This document shows, piece after piece, positions 7,597 to 15,199 of a stretch of DNA of 64,000 bases. The notes beneath the pieces are model-generated. The model was not told the origin of the DNA and made no database searches. It saw only the letters and a program-made list of their open reading frames with translations. Every line of letters starts with the position of its first letter. The stretch's first letter is position 1. Both the position numbers and the translations under genes were made by a program. This DNA is from Lewinellaceae bacterium (lineage in GTDB: Bacteria > Bacteroidota > Bacteroidia > Chitinophagales > Saprospiraceae), in contig JACJXX010000001.1 of the NCBI GenBank assembly GCA_020636435.1, positions 3,427,001 to 3,491,000 on the forward strand, written 5' to 3'.

Positions 7597-8703
7597 ATGA
7601 GTAAAGCATTTCATACGCTTACCGTTCGCGAGGTAAAAAGAGAGACTCCCGAAGCGGTAACTGTTTCTTTTGACATCCCCGAAAACCTGAAAGAAGCCTT
7701 CCGATACCAACAGGGCCAGTACCTCACGCTGAAATTTACCTTCGATGGCGAGGAAGTGCGCCGCGCTTATTCCATGTGCAGCAGCCCGATCGATGATCAT
7801 ATCGCGGTGACGGTGAAGCGGGTGGAAGGCGGCAAGGCCTCCACCTATATCAACAACGAGTTGAAGGCCGGACAGTCCGTTGAGGTTATGCAACCCGACG
7901 GGCGCTTCTTTACCGCACTTGATCCCGACCAACGCAAGGACTACTACCTCTTCGGCGCCGGCAGCGGCATTACGCCTCTGATGTCCATCCTCCGGACCAT
8001 AGTAGAAAAAGAGCCGCAGAGCGCCGTTTATTTACTGTACGGCAACCGCAACGAGGACTCCATTATTTTCCGGAGCCAGCTGGAAAAATTGGCTGCGGAC
8101 TACAGCAACCAATTTATGGTAGAGTTTATTCTCAGCCAGCCGATCCGGGAAAAGGCAGGGGGGATGCTGGGGTTTCTGAAAAAAGGCAACATCAACTGGG
8201 AAGGAAAGGTCGGCCGCATCAATCATCAACAGGTAGGGGCGTTCCTCGAAAAGCACCCCCAGCGGGCTAAAGAAGCGGAATACTTCATTTGCGGCCCGGG
8301 AAATATGATCGACACCGTCAAGGCCAGCCTGATCAGCCAGGGAATCGACACCAAACACATTCACACCGAGCGGTTCCTCAGCAGCCATAAACAGCCGGAG
8401 GCAAGCGAAAAGGTTGTGGGCGCGGCCGGAGCTACCGTAAAGGTTCACCTCGACGGCTCGGAGTTTGCCGTTGCCGTGCCGGAGGGAAAAACCATCCTCG
8501 ACACGCTGATCGACAACAAATACGATCCGCCTTATTCCTGTACGGCGGGCGCCTGTTCGACCTGCATGGCCAAAATCCTCAAAGGGAGCGTCAAAATGGA
8601 AGCCTGTTACGCTCTGGACGATGACGAAGTGGAGGAAGGCTTCATCCTCACCTGCCAGTCGCATCCGACAACGGAAGAGGTGGAGATCACTTATGATGTT
8701 TGA
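7597..8703 (+). CDS. Ferredoxin-NADP reductase with C-terminal 2Fe-2S domain (PaaE/HmpF type)
   Basis: 368 residues in three parts. An FAD-binding barrel contains RRAYSMCSSP near residue 50. An NAD(P)-binding domain has GAGSGITPLMS near residue 129 and CGPGNM near residue 232. A plant-type 2Fe-2S ferredoxin domain has CTAGACSTC with a fourth Cys in LTCQSHP. It passes electrons from NAD(P)H through FAD to the iron-sulphur cluster. It is divergent from the AlkB-like gene with 146 bp between starts, a region that must hold both promoters, so an electron-supply role for that hydroxylase is likely but inferred. It ends at a strong hairpin shared with the convergent neighbour. Confidence 0.85.
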   Translation: MSKAFHTLTVREVKRETPEAVTVSFDIPENLKEAFRYQQGQYLTLKFTFDGEEVRRAYSMCSSPIDDHIAVTVKRVEGGKASTYINNELKAGQSVEVMQPDGRFFTALDPDQRKDYYLFGAGSGITPLMSILRTIVEKEPQSAVYLLYGNRNEDSIIFRSQLEKLAADYSNQFMVEFILSQPIREKAGGMLGFLKKGNINWEGKVGRINHQQVGAFLEKHPQRAKEAEYFICGPGNMIDTVKASLISQGIDTKHIHTERFLSSHKQPEASEKVVGAAGATVKVHLDGSEFAVAVPEGKTILDTLIDNKYDPPYSCTAGACSTCMAKILKGSVKMEACYALDDDEVEEGFILTCQSHPTTEEVEITYDV

Positions 8704-8710
8704 TGTTTTT

Positions 8711-8760
8711 AGGCTTGACAAGTTTTCTACGAGCTGCCTCGGGGGAAACTTGTCAAGCCT
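8711..8760. terminator. Perfect 15-bp inverted repeat between convergent genes
   Basis: AGGCTTGACAAGTTT (8711-8725) and AAACTTGTCAAGCCT (8746-8760) are exact complements with a 20-nt loop. It lies 8 bp after the reductase stop. On the minus strand it encodes the last residues of the kinase (GLTSFPRGSS) and contains its stop codon. It may act as a two-way terminator, although no T-run follows; alternatively it is an inserted palindrome that gave the kinase a new C-terminus. Confidence 0.6.
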
Positions 8761-9794
8761 TTCACGCCTGCGCCCAAATACCGAACCGCCACCTCCAATG
8801 CCTCTTTAATTTTGGGGTGATCATGTCCCAGCCCTTCGTAGAGGTATCCAGCCTGAAAACTTCCGATGGTGCGCGCCAGTATCTCCGCCCCAAAGTGTAT
8901 GGCGGCGCCTTCAGTTTCCTCTTCATCAAAAAGCAAAGCCCGTTCCGGCCCTGTGGCCGCCAGGTAGCTGCTGAGGAAAGCGTCCTGCAACCGCCCGAAT
9001 TCCCGTTTCCGCCCCTCAGAGACAACCTGGTGCTGAAGCATCCAGAGATGCGCCAGAAAATGAGCCACATCCTGGGCCGGCCGGCCGTAATGGGCAAATT
9101 CCCAGTCGATAACCCGGGCCTGGCCCGCTTTCGGGCCGATCAGCACCGAGCGCGGCCAAAGGTCGCCCATAATCAGGCATTTGCCTTTGGCCAGGTATTT
9201 TTCGCCCAGTTTTTGGGCCCTGTGCCCCAATTTAGCCCAATTGCTGATGCCAAAATCTTTTAAGAGAGGCCCGATCCGGCTGTATTGAACGTCCAGGCGG
9301 GTCTCCTGTATGGGCCGGTTGTTAATGGCTTCCGCCACTGCTTTATTTTGATAGGTGAAGCGATGCAATTTACCGATAAAGGCGCCGAGTTCCGCCCCCA
9401 GGTTTTGCCCCAATGCCCCGGAGATGTCCAGAGATGGCAGGTTGCCTAAATCTTCCAGGATGATGGCGTGCTTCTTTTCGTCGGCATAAATGAGCCGGGG
9501 GGGGCGAAGGCGATCTGAAACAATGCCGTTTAAGGGTGGTTTTTCGAACAGCCGGAGCGCGGCGGCTTCTATCAAAATCCTTTGAGGGCTGATGGGGATA
9601 TCAGGAGCTTTGGCGATATACGGCGGGGCATGCTTCACGACGAAAGACTGGCCGTCGCCGAATACTCTCCAGACGTGATTGAGGTTGCCACCGGCGAGTT
9701 CCTCTAACTTTCCGGTAGGCTCGAATCCGGGAATGGCGTTAGAGATGAAAGAAAGAACAACCTCTGGATTTTCGAAAACCATATTCCAATTCAA
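8727..9794 (-). CDS. APH-fold small-molecule phosphotransferase, possibly methylthioribose-kinase-like
   Basis: 355 residues with the aminoglycoside-phosphotransferase/choline-kinase fold: an ATP-lobe Lys in FVVKHAPPY, a catalytic loop CLIMGDLWPRSVLI with Asp in GDLW (Met replaces the usual His), and a metal-binding Asp in RVIDWEFAHYG. 'VID.EFA.YG' and the location directly after an MTA-phosphorylase-like gene (4-bp ATGA overlap) suggest a methylthioribose or related sugar kinase. This is inference; after phosphorolysis of MTA the sugar is already phosphorylated. The last ten residues are encoded by a palindrome and are probably not original. Confidence 0.7.
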   Translation of the reverse strand: MNWNMVFENPEVVLSFISNAIPGFEPTGKLEELAGGNLNHVWRVFGDGQSFVVKHAPPYIAKAPDIPISPQRILIEAAALRLFEKPPLNGIVSDRLRPPRLIYADEKKHAIILEDLGNLPSLDISGALGQNLGAELGAFIGKLHRFTYQNKAVAEAINNRPIQETRLDVQYSRIGPLLKDFGISNWAKLGHRAQKLGEKYLAKGKCLIMGDLWPRSVLIGPKAGQARVIDWEFAHYGRPAQDVAHFLAHLWMLQHQVVSEGRKREFGRLQDAFLSSYLAATGPERALLFDEEETEGAAIHFGAEILARTIGSFQAGYLYEGLGHDHPKIKEALEVAVRYLGAGVKGLTSFPRGSS

Positions 9795-10579
9795 TGAAAT
9801 CTGTACAAAAGGTTCCCGTACGCTACCGGTTCTCCCTTCTCGATAAAGCGCAGGATGATTTGCCGGGTAGCCTCCCGGCTTCGGTCCAGGGAAGCGGAAA
9901 CCCCTTCCTCATCGGGGTTGGAATATCCGGGAACAGAATATTTATGGCCGATCACCAAACCGGCGCAGGGGATTTCCAGTTCGTTGGCCAATACCACCTC
10001 CGGGGCCAGGGTCATCGAATTCACATTGGCGCCGATCGTTATCCACATCCGGTTTTCGGCGGCGGTCTTTCCTCGCGGCCCCCCGGCATAAGCAAATACC
10101 ACTTCCTTGCCGGCTTCCGTTATCAGGCTGCCGGCAATATCGCGGAGTTGCTGCCGCAGAGGCCCGGAGAACAAGCCTTCCGTCAACACCAGATGGGCAT
10201 GATCCGGATTCGGTTTTTCAAACATCGTGCAGGCGCTGCCATCGGGCAGCCGGTTGTCCAGCATGATGAGGTCGTCCACCAGCATAGGCTGGTAAAGAGG
10301 CAAATCTTTGTCCATCACGCCAACGGAGCTCGTTACCAGCAGCGCGCCACAGCCTACTTGTTTTAATGCCCAGGCCTGAGCGCGGTAGTTGATCTGATTG
10401 GGCAGCAGGGCGTGCGGCAAACCGTGGCGAAAGAGGAGGTATGCCGGGCGCTCCAGTCCCATTGCTTTATACAGCGTTTGGACGCCATACGGTGTTGGAA
10501 CCGCCTCTTCGGATATTGGATATTCCTTTAAAGACTCGGCGGAAAAGGCGCTGCCTAAGATGATGGCGATAGATTTCAT
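9791..10579 (-). CDS. MTAP/PNP-family nucleoside phosphorylase
   Basis: 262 residues of nucleoside phosphorylase family 2 (5'-methylthioadenosine or purine nucleoside phosphorylase). Visible signatures are LFRHGLPHALLPNQINYRAQ near residue 50 (phosphate/ribose site), NSMTLAPEVVLANELEIPC near residue 187, and AYAGGPRGKTAAENRM. It cleaves a purine nucleoside with phosphate to base plus sugar-1-phosphate; the MTA assignment rests on the RHG..H..P..INYRA pattern. The start lies 11 bp after the Omp28 gene and the end overlaps the kinase, so it belongs to the same operon. It could serve purine salvage rather than methionine salvage. Confidence 0.8.
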   Translation of the reverse strand: MKSIAIILGSAFSAESLKEYPISEEAVPTPYGVQTLYKAMGLERPAYLLFRHGLPHALLPNQINYRAQAWALKQVGCGALLVTSSVGVMDKDLPLYQPMLVDDLIMLDNRLPDGSACTMFEKPNPDHAHLVLTEGLFSGPLRQQLRDIAGSLITEAGKEVVFAYAGGPRGKTAAENRMWITIGANVNSMTLAPEVVLANELEIPCAGLVIGHKYSVPGYSNPDEEGVSASLDRSREATRQIILRFIEKGEPVAYGNLLYRFH

Positions 10580-10590
10580 AAATGGTGTTG

Positions 10591-11445
10591 TTATTCCGTC
10601 ACCCCCGCCTGATGCACCTGCAGGACGTCCTTGTTCTCTCCGCCAACATTAACGAATACAATCACCTGGCAGTTGCCGGCTATCCAGCCATTAGGCAATG
10701 TGATCGCATAAGTTTTTTCAATGACAGCCCCGGCGGCGAGCGGCCCGCCGATGGGGTCGCCGTCGTAGGTGGTCAGCATATCCCGCAGCACATGCTTGTG
10801 CTTGTAGTTGGGGTCGGGGGTACCGCTGTCCGGGGTGAGCTGCAGGTCTTCAATATCGCTTTCGGTGATGGCCACGCTGATGCGGACGTCCTCTTCGGCG
10901 ATGGCCTCCTGTACATACAGGGTGGCGGTTACTTCCAGTTTCCGGTCTTCATCGCTGTAGGCGTTTTGGACATCGATCTTCACTTTGGGTTCTTCCAGCA
11001 ATTCCTGGGCGATGAAGCCGGCCCATTGCTGGCGCCCCAGGTGGAGGTCGAATTCGCCGTCGAATTTTTTGCGGTTGACCACCGCCGTTGGATAGCCCAG
11101 GGGTGAGCCAAGGTAGCTCAACAGGTTGATCCCTTCGTCGATTCGAAAGTCATACTGGCTGTCCGAATAGGGCGGGGAAAAGGAGCCGGCGTGGATGGAA
11201 ATGGCCACCAGGCGCTGGCCGTAGATGCCGAGCAGGCCCTCAATGGCGGCGCTTCCGGCCGGGCAATTGACGCAGCGCACCCCGGTAAATTCTTCGATCA
11301 GCACCTGCCGTTGCTGATCTTCTACCGGAGTAGGCTCATCGGGGTTGTTGTTTCCCATCGAAGGGTTGATCTCGGGAGGGATTTCCTCGCAGCCCAACCA
11401 GAGCAGGCCGGCCAGAAGGAAGAAAAAAATGCTCAACTTTTTCAT
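10591..11445 (-). CDS. Omp28-related thioredoxin-fold lipoprotein
   Basis: 284 residues. The lipoprotein signal ends LLWLGC (Cys19). A thioredoxin-like segment VLIEEFTGVRCVNCPAGSAA carries Cys58-x2-Cys61, followed by a beta-rich domain with CARDB-like features. This matches Bacteroidota Omp28-type outer-membrane lipoproteins, whose function is poorly known; the Cys pair suggests a thiol-based role. I start at ATG 11445 because the signal peptide begins there. It follows the DUF6029-like gene by 11 bp and precedes the phosphorylase by 11 bp. A TlpA thioredoxin lies nearby in the divergent direction. Confidence 0.8.
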   Translation of the reverse strand: MKKLSIFFFLLAGLLWLGCEEIPPEINPSMGNNNPDEPTPVEDQQRQVLIEEFTGVRCVNCPAGSAAIEGLLGIYGQRLVAISIHAGSFSPPYSDSQYDFRIDEGINLLSYLGSPLGYPTAVVNRKKFDGEFDLHLGRQQWAGFIAQELLEEPKVKIDVQNAYSDEDRKLEVTATLYVQEAIAEEDVRISVAITESDIEDLQLTPDSGTPDPNYKHKHVLRDMLTTYDGDPIGGPLAAGAVIEKTYAITLPNGWIAGNCQVIVFVNVGGENKDVLQVHQAGVTE

Positions 11446-11456
11446 CACTGTGTTTT

Positions 11457-13313
11457 TTAAAAACTTGAATTTGCAGTAAACCTCACCCCGCTGAAGGCCG
11501 GCTCCAGGCGGCAAATGCCTCCGGTGCAAACGACGCCTTCCACCTGCTTGATGTAGCTGAGGGAAAAGCGGTTGGCGCGCTGGCTGTAAAAAACATCAAA
11601 CCGGGGATAGTGCAACCGCAGTTTTTCTCCCGTATCCGCATCTGCCGGCGAGTTCTTCCCGGGGTCGGCGTTGTACATATCCGACACGGTGAACGTCCAG
11701 TGCGGGGCAATGCTGAATTCTACCAGCCCGAAGAGCCAGTTGCCGTAGTCGTGCTTGACGCCCTTTTCATCCTTTCCGGTGGCCATGTACTGCCCTTCAA
11801 AACGAATGGACTTTTTCCGGTCGAACTTGTAGAGGAAGTCGAAGTAGGGGATCACAGTTTCCACGATGGGCGCATCGGGTTTAAATTCGAACACCTCCTG
11901 GTTGTACCGCTGGGATTGCACGCCTCCCAGCAGCGTCCAGGTGCGTTTGTGTTTGTACGATATCTCGGTATACACTTCCCGGTACAGCAAGCTATTCTCT
12001 TTATCCAGGGTGTTGATGTTGGAAAAGTTGACGTTAAAGCCCAGTTTCCGTTTGTAATTGTACCGGATATCAGCCTGGAAAGCCTGCTCGCCCAGCGTTT
12101 GGGTGGCGGCGTTGTAGCGGGCGTTCAGCCGGTACGTATTGACGCGCGCCATGGGCGGCAGGAAGTTGATCAGCCCGCGGTTGAGCTGCTCCTGGGGGCG
12201 GGTGCGAAAGTCGAAATTCTCGGTGCGCTTTCCCTCCAGGGTGATGCCCAGGCCTTTGTTGGCGTAACTCACGCTGGAATAAACAACCGACCCGGAAGCG
12301 AGGAACAGCTTGTCGCCGACCAGGGTGGTGGTGTCGCCGACATTGAATTCTCCGAACGGGTCGTTGAGGTTGTCTTTCGATTTGTAGGCGCCTTCTACAT
12401 ACCAGGTAAAATCGCCGGCGGTCAGGGTGTTGAAAGCCGAGAAGGCGTAAGCATTGTATTTGGGCACAAAGGCGTCTTCCTTGGTGTAGGTGTTGATGGT
12501 TGCCACCAGCGAGTTCATCGAAGCGTCGTCCAGCGTGCGGTTGACGACGCCGAAGCCGGGGGCAATGGCCCAGTTGGCGCCTTCCCCTCCGCTGAGGTAG
12601 CCGTCTACGCTCAGGCCTTTGATCACTGCGCCATAAAGGTCGAACTGCTGCTTTTGCCGGCCGGTGAATACCTTGATCTTCCAGTCCGGAAGAATCTCAT
12701 AACCCAGGCGGGCGCCGAAGAGGGCGTTGTCGATCAGCAGAGGGCGTTCTTCAAAAGCGCGGAAAATGATGCCGCTGCCGATCTGATCGTAGAGGTAACC
12801 AACAGAAATATCCAGCTTTTGAATGCTCTTGCTGATGTACCAGCGGCCGATGCCTTCATCGGTATAGGAGCCCGTAGGGTTCAGGAGGTTGGAGTTGTTG
12901 AACAGGTCGAAGCGCAGGCCAAAGTCGAAACCCCAGTTGCTGTAGTTGAGGTTGAGCCAGGCTTCTGCCCCGTAGAGTTGCCGGTCGTACTGCGGCGTGT
13001 TGGCGGCGCCGATGAGGCTGTCGCGGACGAAGAAATTGGCGTTCGTCTCCAGGTTGCCGGATATCTGCCCGCCGTTGTTTTCCTGGGCAACCAGCGGCAA
13101 AGCGAGTACCAGAAGAAATGAGCAGCAGAGTAGTGCTCTGTAACATAAGTTCCTATCGGCAATTTCGGCCTCTTTTTCCCGGCTTCTTCGTTGCTCCTTC
13201 CTTCCGTAGCTTCGGCTATGGGCGGTCGTCGCGCCTCGATGCCGAAAAAAATAGACTCGAAATTCTTCGATCAAACTTATGTTACAGAGCAGCAGTGCTT
13301 TCAGGTTTTTCAT
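11457..13313 (-). CDS. DUF6029-like outer-membrane beta-barrel protein with an element inserted in its signal peptide
   Basis: 618 codons from ATG 13313. The mature part is a long run of amphipathic beta strands with aromatic girdles ending in FTANSSF, typical of Bacteroidota outer-membrane barrels; the Omp28/TlpA neighbourhood suggests the DUF6029 type. The N-terminus reads MKNLKALLLCNI, about 50 basic and polar residues, then ALLCCSFLLVLALPLVAQ. Removing a 156-bp palindromic element (13135-13290) plus one copy of a 6-bp imperfect duplication (AGTAGT/AGCAGT) restores MKNLKALLCCSFLLVLALP LVAQ, a normal signal peptide. The insertion keeps the frame. Whether the extended signal still exports the protein is unknown. 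First gene of a four-gene operon. Confidence 0.7.
   Translation of the reverse strand: MKNLKALLLCNISLIEEFRVYFFRHRGATTAHSRSYGRKEQRRSREKEAEIADRNLCYRALLCCSFLLVLALPLVAQENNGGQISGNLETNANFFVRDSLIGAANTPQYDRQLYGAEAWLNLNYSNWGFDFGLRFDLFNNSNLLNPTGSYTDEGIGRWYISKSIQKLDISVGYLYDQIGSGIIFRAFEERPLLIDNALFGARLGYEILPDWKIKVFTGRQKQQFDLYGAVIKGLSVDGYLSGGEGANWAIAPGFGVVNRTLDDASMNSLVATINTYTKEDAFVPKYNAYAFSAFNTLTAGDFTWYVEGAYKSKDNLNDPFGEFNVGDTTTLVGDKLFLASGSVVYSSVSYANKGLGITLEGKRTENFDFRTRPQEQLNRGLINFLPPMARVNTYRLNARYNAATQTLGEQAFQADIRYNYKRKLGFNVNFSNINTLDKENSLLYREVYTEISYKHKRTWTLLGGVQSQRYNQEVFEFKPDAPIVETVIPYFDFLYKFDRKKSIRFEGQYMATGKDEKGVKHDYGNWLFGLVEFSIAPHWTFTVSDMYNADPGKNSPADADTGEKLRLHYPRFDVFYSQRANRFSLSYIKQVEGVVCTGGICRLEPAFSGVRFTANSSF
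13135..13290 (-). repeat. Core-and-arms palindromic element, copy A (in coding sequence)
   Basis: 156 bp bounded by GCTCTGTAACATAAGTT (13135-13151) and its exact complement (13274-13290). On the minus strand the centre contains GAGGCGCGACGACCGCC, CATAGC-CGAA-GCTACGG and GGAGCAACG, the core shared with copies B-E. Arms further in are imperfectly complementary. AGTAGT and AGCAGT flank it as a possible 6-bp target duplication. Its length is a multiple of three and it has no stop in the host frame. Confidence 0.75.
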
Positions 13314-13528
13314 TTGTTCGTTATTTCCGGTTTCTTGTTCCTCAGCGTTACCATTCAAAACTTGTTACGTCAGAAAAATAGCCCGGTTGCCTCAAATTCC
13401 CACAATTATCCTTTGAATTTAGGGGATAAAAAAATTTTTGGCAAAGTTAGTCATTCAAAAAACAAAGATGTGTGCAGCGGCCAAACAGGAATCCTTACCT
13501 TTACAGCCACAAAAAATATTAATTTTTT

Positions 13529-14014
13529 ATGAAAGTATTGACCACGACCGCATTTGTTTTCCTCGCCTTCCTGGCTTTCGGCCAAAAGAGCATTCCCTCC
13601 GTTGAAGTAAAAACCCTGGACGGGCAATCTGTCGACATTCAGGAATACGCCAAAAACGGAAAGATCACCGTGATCAGCTTCTGGGCTACCTGGTGTTCCC
13701 CTTGTAAGAAGGAACTGGACGCCATCGCTGACCTCTACGACGGCTGGCAGGAAGAATACGGCATGGAACTGGTGGCCATTACCATGGACACGCAGCGCGC
13801 GCTGGCCAAGGTAAAGCCCCTGGTGGAATCCAAAGGCTGGCCTTTCATCATCCTCTCCGACGCCAATCAGGCCCTCCGCAACTCCCTTAACTTCCAGACC
13901 ATACCTCAAACCTTCCTGCTGGACAAGGAGGGCAACATCGTGTTCACTCACTCCGGCTACGTGCCCGGCGATGAGTATGAACTGGAGGAAAGGATCAAGG
14001 AGCTTGGGAAGTAG
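13529..14014 (+). CDS. TlpA-family thiol:disulfide oxidoreductase
   Basis: 161 residues with a Sec signal peptide (MKVLTTTAFVFLAFLAFGQ) and a redoxin/thioredoxin domain. The active site is FWATWCSPCKKE, Cys56 and Cys59, and the cis-Pro loop lies in FQTIPQTFLLD. It should act in the periplasm, reducing or isomerising disulfides, for instance in exported or cytochrome proteins. It is divergent from the outer-membrane protein/Omp28 operon with 215 bp between starts; the Omp28 protein also has a CxxC, so a shared envelope thiol pathway is plausible but unproven. ATG 13529 follows an A/T-rich leader. Confidence 0.85.
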   Translation: MKVLTTTAFVFLAFLAFGQKSIPSVEVKTLDGQSVDIQEYAKNGKITVISFWATWCSPCKKELDAIADLYDGWQEEYGMELVAITMDTQRALAKVKPLVESKGWPFIILSDANQALRNSLNFQTIPQTFLLDKEGNIVFTHSGYVPGDEYELEERIKELGK

Positions 14015-14016
14015 GG

Positions 14017-14066
14017 TTTCATAGTTTTATGATTTCATGGTTTCATGGTTTCATGGTTTCATGGTT
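14017..14066. repeat. Tandem octamer repeat TTTCATGG
   Basis: Four exact copies of TTTCATGG run from 14033 to 14064, preceded by degenerate copies (TTTCATAG, TTTTATGA) starting right after the tlpA-like stop codon. A loosely complementary stretch (ACCATGAATCCATGATTC) follows at 14116-14133. It is a short-word tandem of the kind seen after several genes in this window. Confidence 0.8.
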
Positions 14067-14180
14067 GCTATGCAGACATGTGCCAATAGAACTGTAAACG
14101 AATGAACCAATACAACCATGAATCCATGATTCTTTCCCCGGAATTTCGTATTTTTGAAAGGAACCTACCACTGCGGTATT

Positions 14181-14669
14181 ATGGTCGAGAAAACCTACTT
14201 TCTCTCTCCTTTCGGCTGCTTCGAAATCCAGGGCAGCAGCCTCGGCATCAGTTCGGTAAAACTGGCCGATAAGAAACCCTGCCCCGCCGGCCCCATCCCG
14301 GAGGCGCTGCGCGATTGCGTCGTTCAGCTCAATGAATATTTCAAAGGAGCGCGCCGGGAATTCGACCTCACGCTGGACTTCGGCGCCGCGCCTGCCTTTC
14401 AGCAGGCCGTATGGCAGGAATTGCTAAAAGTGCCCTACGGCCATACCACTACCTATAAGGCCATTGCCGAGCACCTGGGCGACCCCAAAGCCGTGCGCGC
14501 CGTCGGCCAGGCCAACCGCCACAACCCCATCGCTATCATTGTGCCCTGCCACCGCTGCATCGCCAAGAGCGGCGAACTGCAGGGCTATTTCTACGGCCTG
14601 GAAATGAAACGCCAGTTGCTGGGGCTGGAAAACCCGCTGAGCTTTGCGCAGCAAGGGAGCTTGTTTTAG
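14181..14669 (+). CDS. ogt: Methylated-DNA-[protein]-cysteine S-methyltransferase
   Basis: 162 residues from ATG 14181 (a TTG at 14154 could add nine residues but is less likely). The C-terminal domain holds the helix-turn-helix (YGHTTTYKAIAEHLGDPKAVRAVGQANRHNP) and the active site IIVPCHRCI with acceptor Cys123. It repairs O6-alkylguanine by a suicidal transfer of the alkyl group to that Cys. No AdaA-type domain is fused, so it is the Ogt/MGMT type. The TAG stop overlaps the first bases of palindromic element B, which may have replaced the original end of the gene after GSLF. Confidence 0.9.
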   Translation: MVEKTYFLSPFGCFEIQGSSLGISSVKLADKKPCPAGPIPEALRDCVVQLNEYFKGARREFDLTLDFGAAPAFQQAVWQELLKVPYGHTTTYKAIAEHLGDPKAVRAVGQANRHNPIAIIVPCHRCIAKSGELQGYFYGLEMKRQLLGLENPLSFAQQGSLF

Positions 14670-14860
14670 GCACGACGAACAAATAAACTGTCCATTCTGG
14701 CTTGTTCTTTTTGCACCAGGCTACGTTGCTCATCACTCAGGTAGCTATGGCTATCTTCGATCTTCGCGCCCCTGCCTGCTCGCCAGCTCGCTGGCAGGCA
14801 GGTTGCCTGGCACAAAAATTACTGCGCCATAATTGTACACTTTATTTCTTCCTCGTGCCT
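14668..14860 (-). repeat. Core-and-arms palindromic element, copy B
   Basis: The outer arms are AGGCACGA (14668-14675) and TCGTGCCT (14853-14860), with further pairing through AAATAAA.TGT.CA.T.TGG. On the minus strand the core is GGCGCGAAGATCGAAGATAG, C-CATA-GCTACC, TGAGTGATGAGCAACG. It is a close relative of copy E except that a 32-bp nested palindrome, CCTGCCTG...CAGGCAGG (14773-14804), is inserted next to the core. It overlaps the ogt stop codon. Confidence 0.75.
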
Positions 14861-14956
14861 TAGCCTTTAGCGAACACTACCCTGTTATTCAGCATGCGGC
14901 TGGCTCCGCCGTCCGCCGTCCGCCGCCTGGCTACACGGTTCCATGGTTAGATGGCT

Positions 14957-15199
14957 TTGGACTTTGGACGTTCTGGGAAATGCCCTTTTAGAGCCGGGTT
15001 TAAGTCGGACACGAGCGAAGCGACTGACGGAGTAAATCGGAAATCGGACACGAGCGAAGCGACTGACGGAGTAAAACGGGCGTTTGCCGCTCATTCCGAG
15101 CCTAATTCCGACTTCCGACTTCGCACCCCGACCTCGTTCCTCGGTACGGGACTTTCTTCGGTCGCTTCCGACTTCATCCTTGGTTCGTCCAAAGTCCAA
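14957..15199. repeat. GGACTTTGGACG inverted-repeat element, copy 1
   Basis: TTGGACTTTGGACG (14957-14970) and its exact complement (15186-15199) bound 243 bp. Inside are two direct copies of CGGACACGAGCGAAGCGACT + GACGGAGTAAA (15013 and 15049) and TTCCGACTTCCGACTTC motifs also found in the copy at 21828. It has been read into by the molybdopterin oxidoreductase gene, whose last ~35 codons it encodes. The remaining gap (14861-14956) contains a short CCGCCGTCCG tandem and nothing gene-like. Confidence 0.7.

Noticed and set aside
7450..7609. A 53-residue N-terminal extension of the alkB-like gene (start at 7609).
   Set aside because: It would overlap the start of the divergent reductase gene, and its translation lacks family similarity; ATG 7450 gives the expected length.
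14881..14956. A short gene between ogt and the molybdopterin oxidoreductase.
   Set aside because: Only repeat words (CCGCCGTCCG, GGTTCCATGGTTAG) are present; the short frames have no initiation context and change with the repeats.
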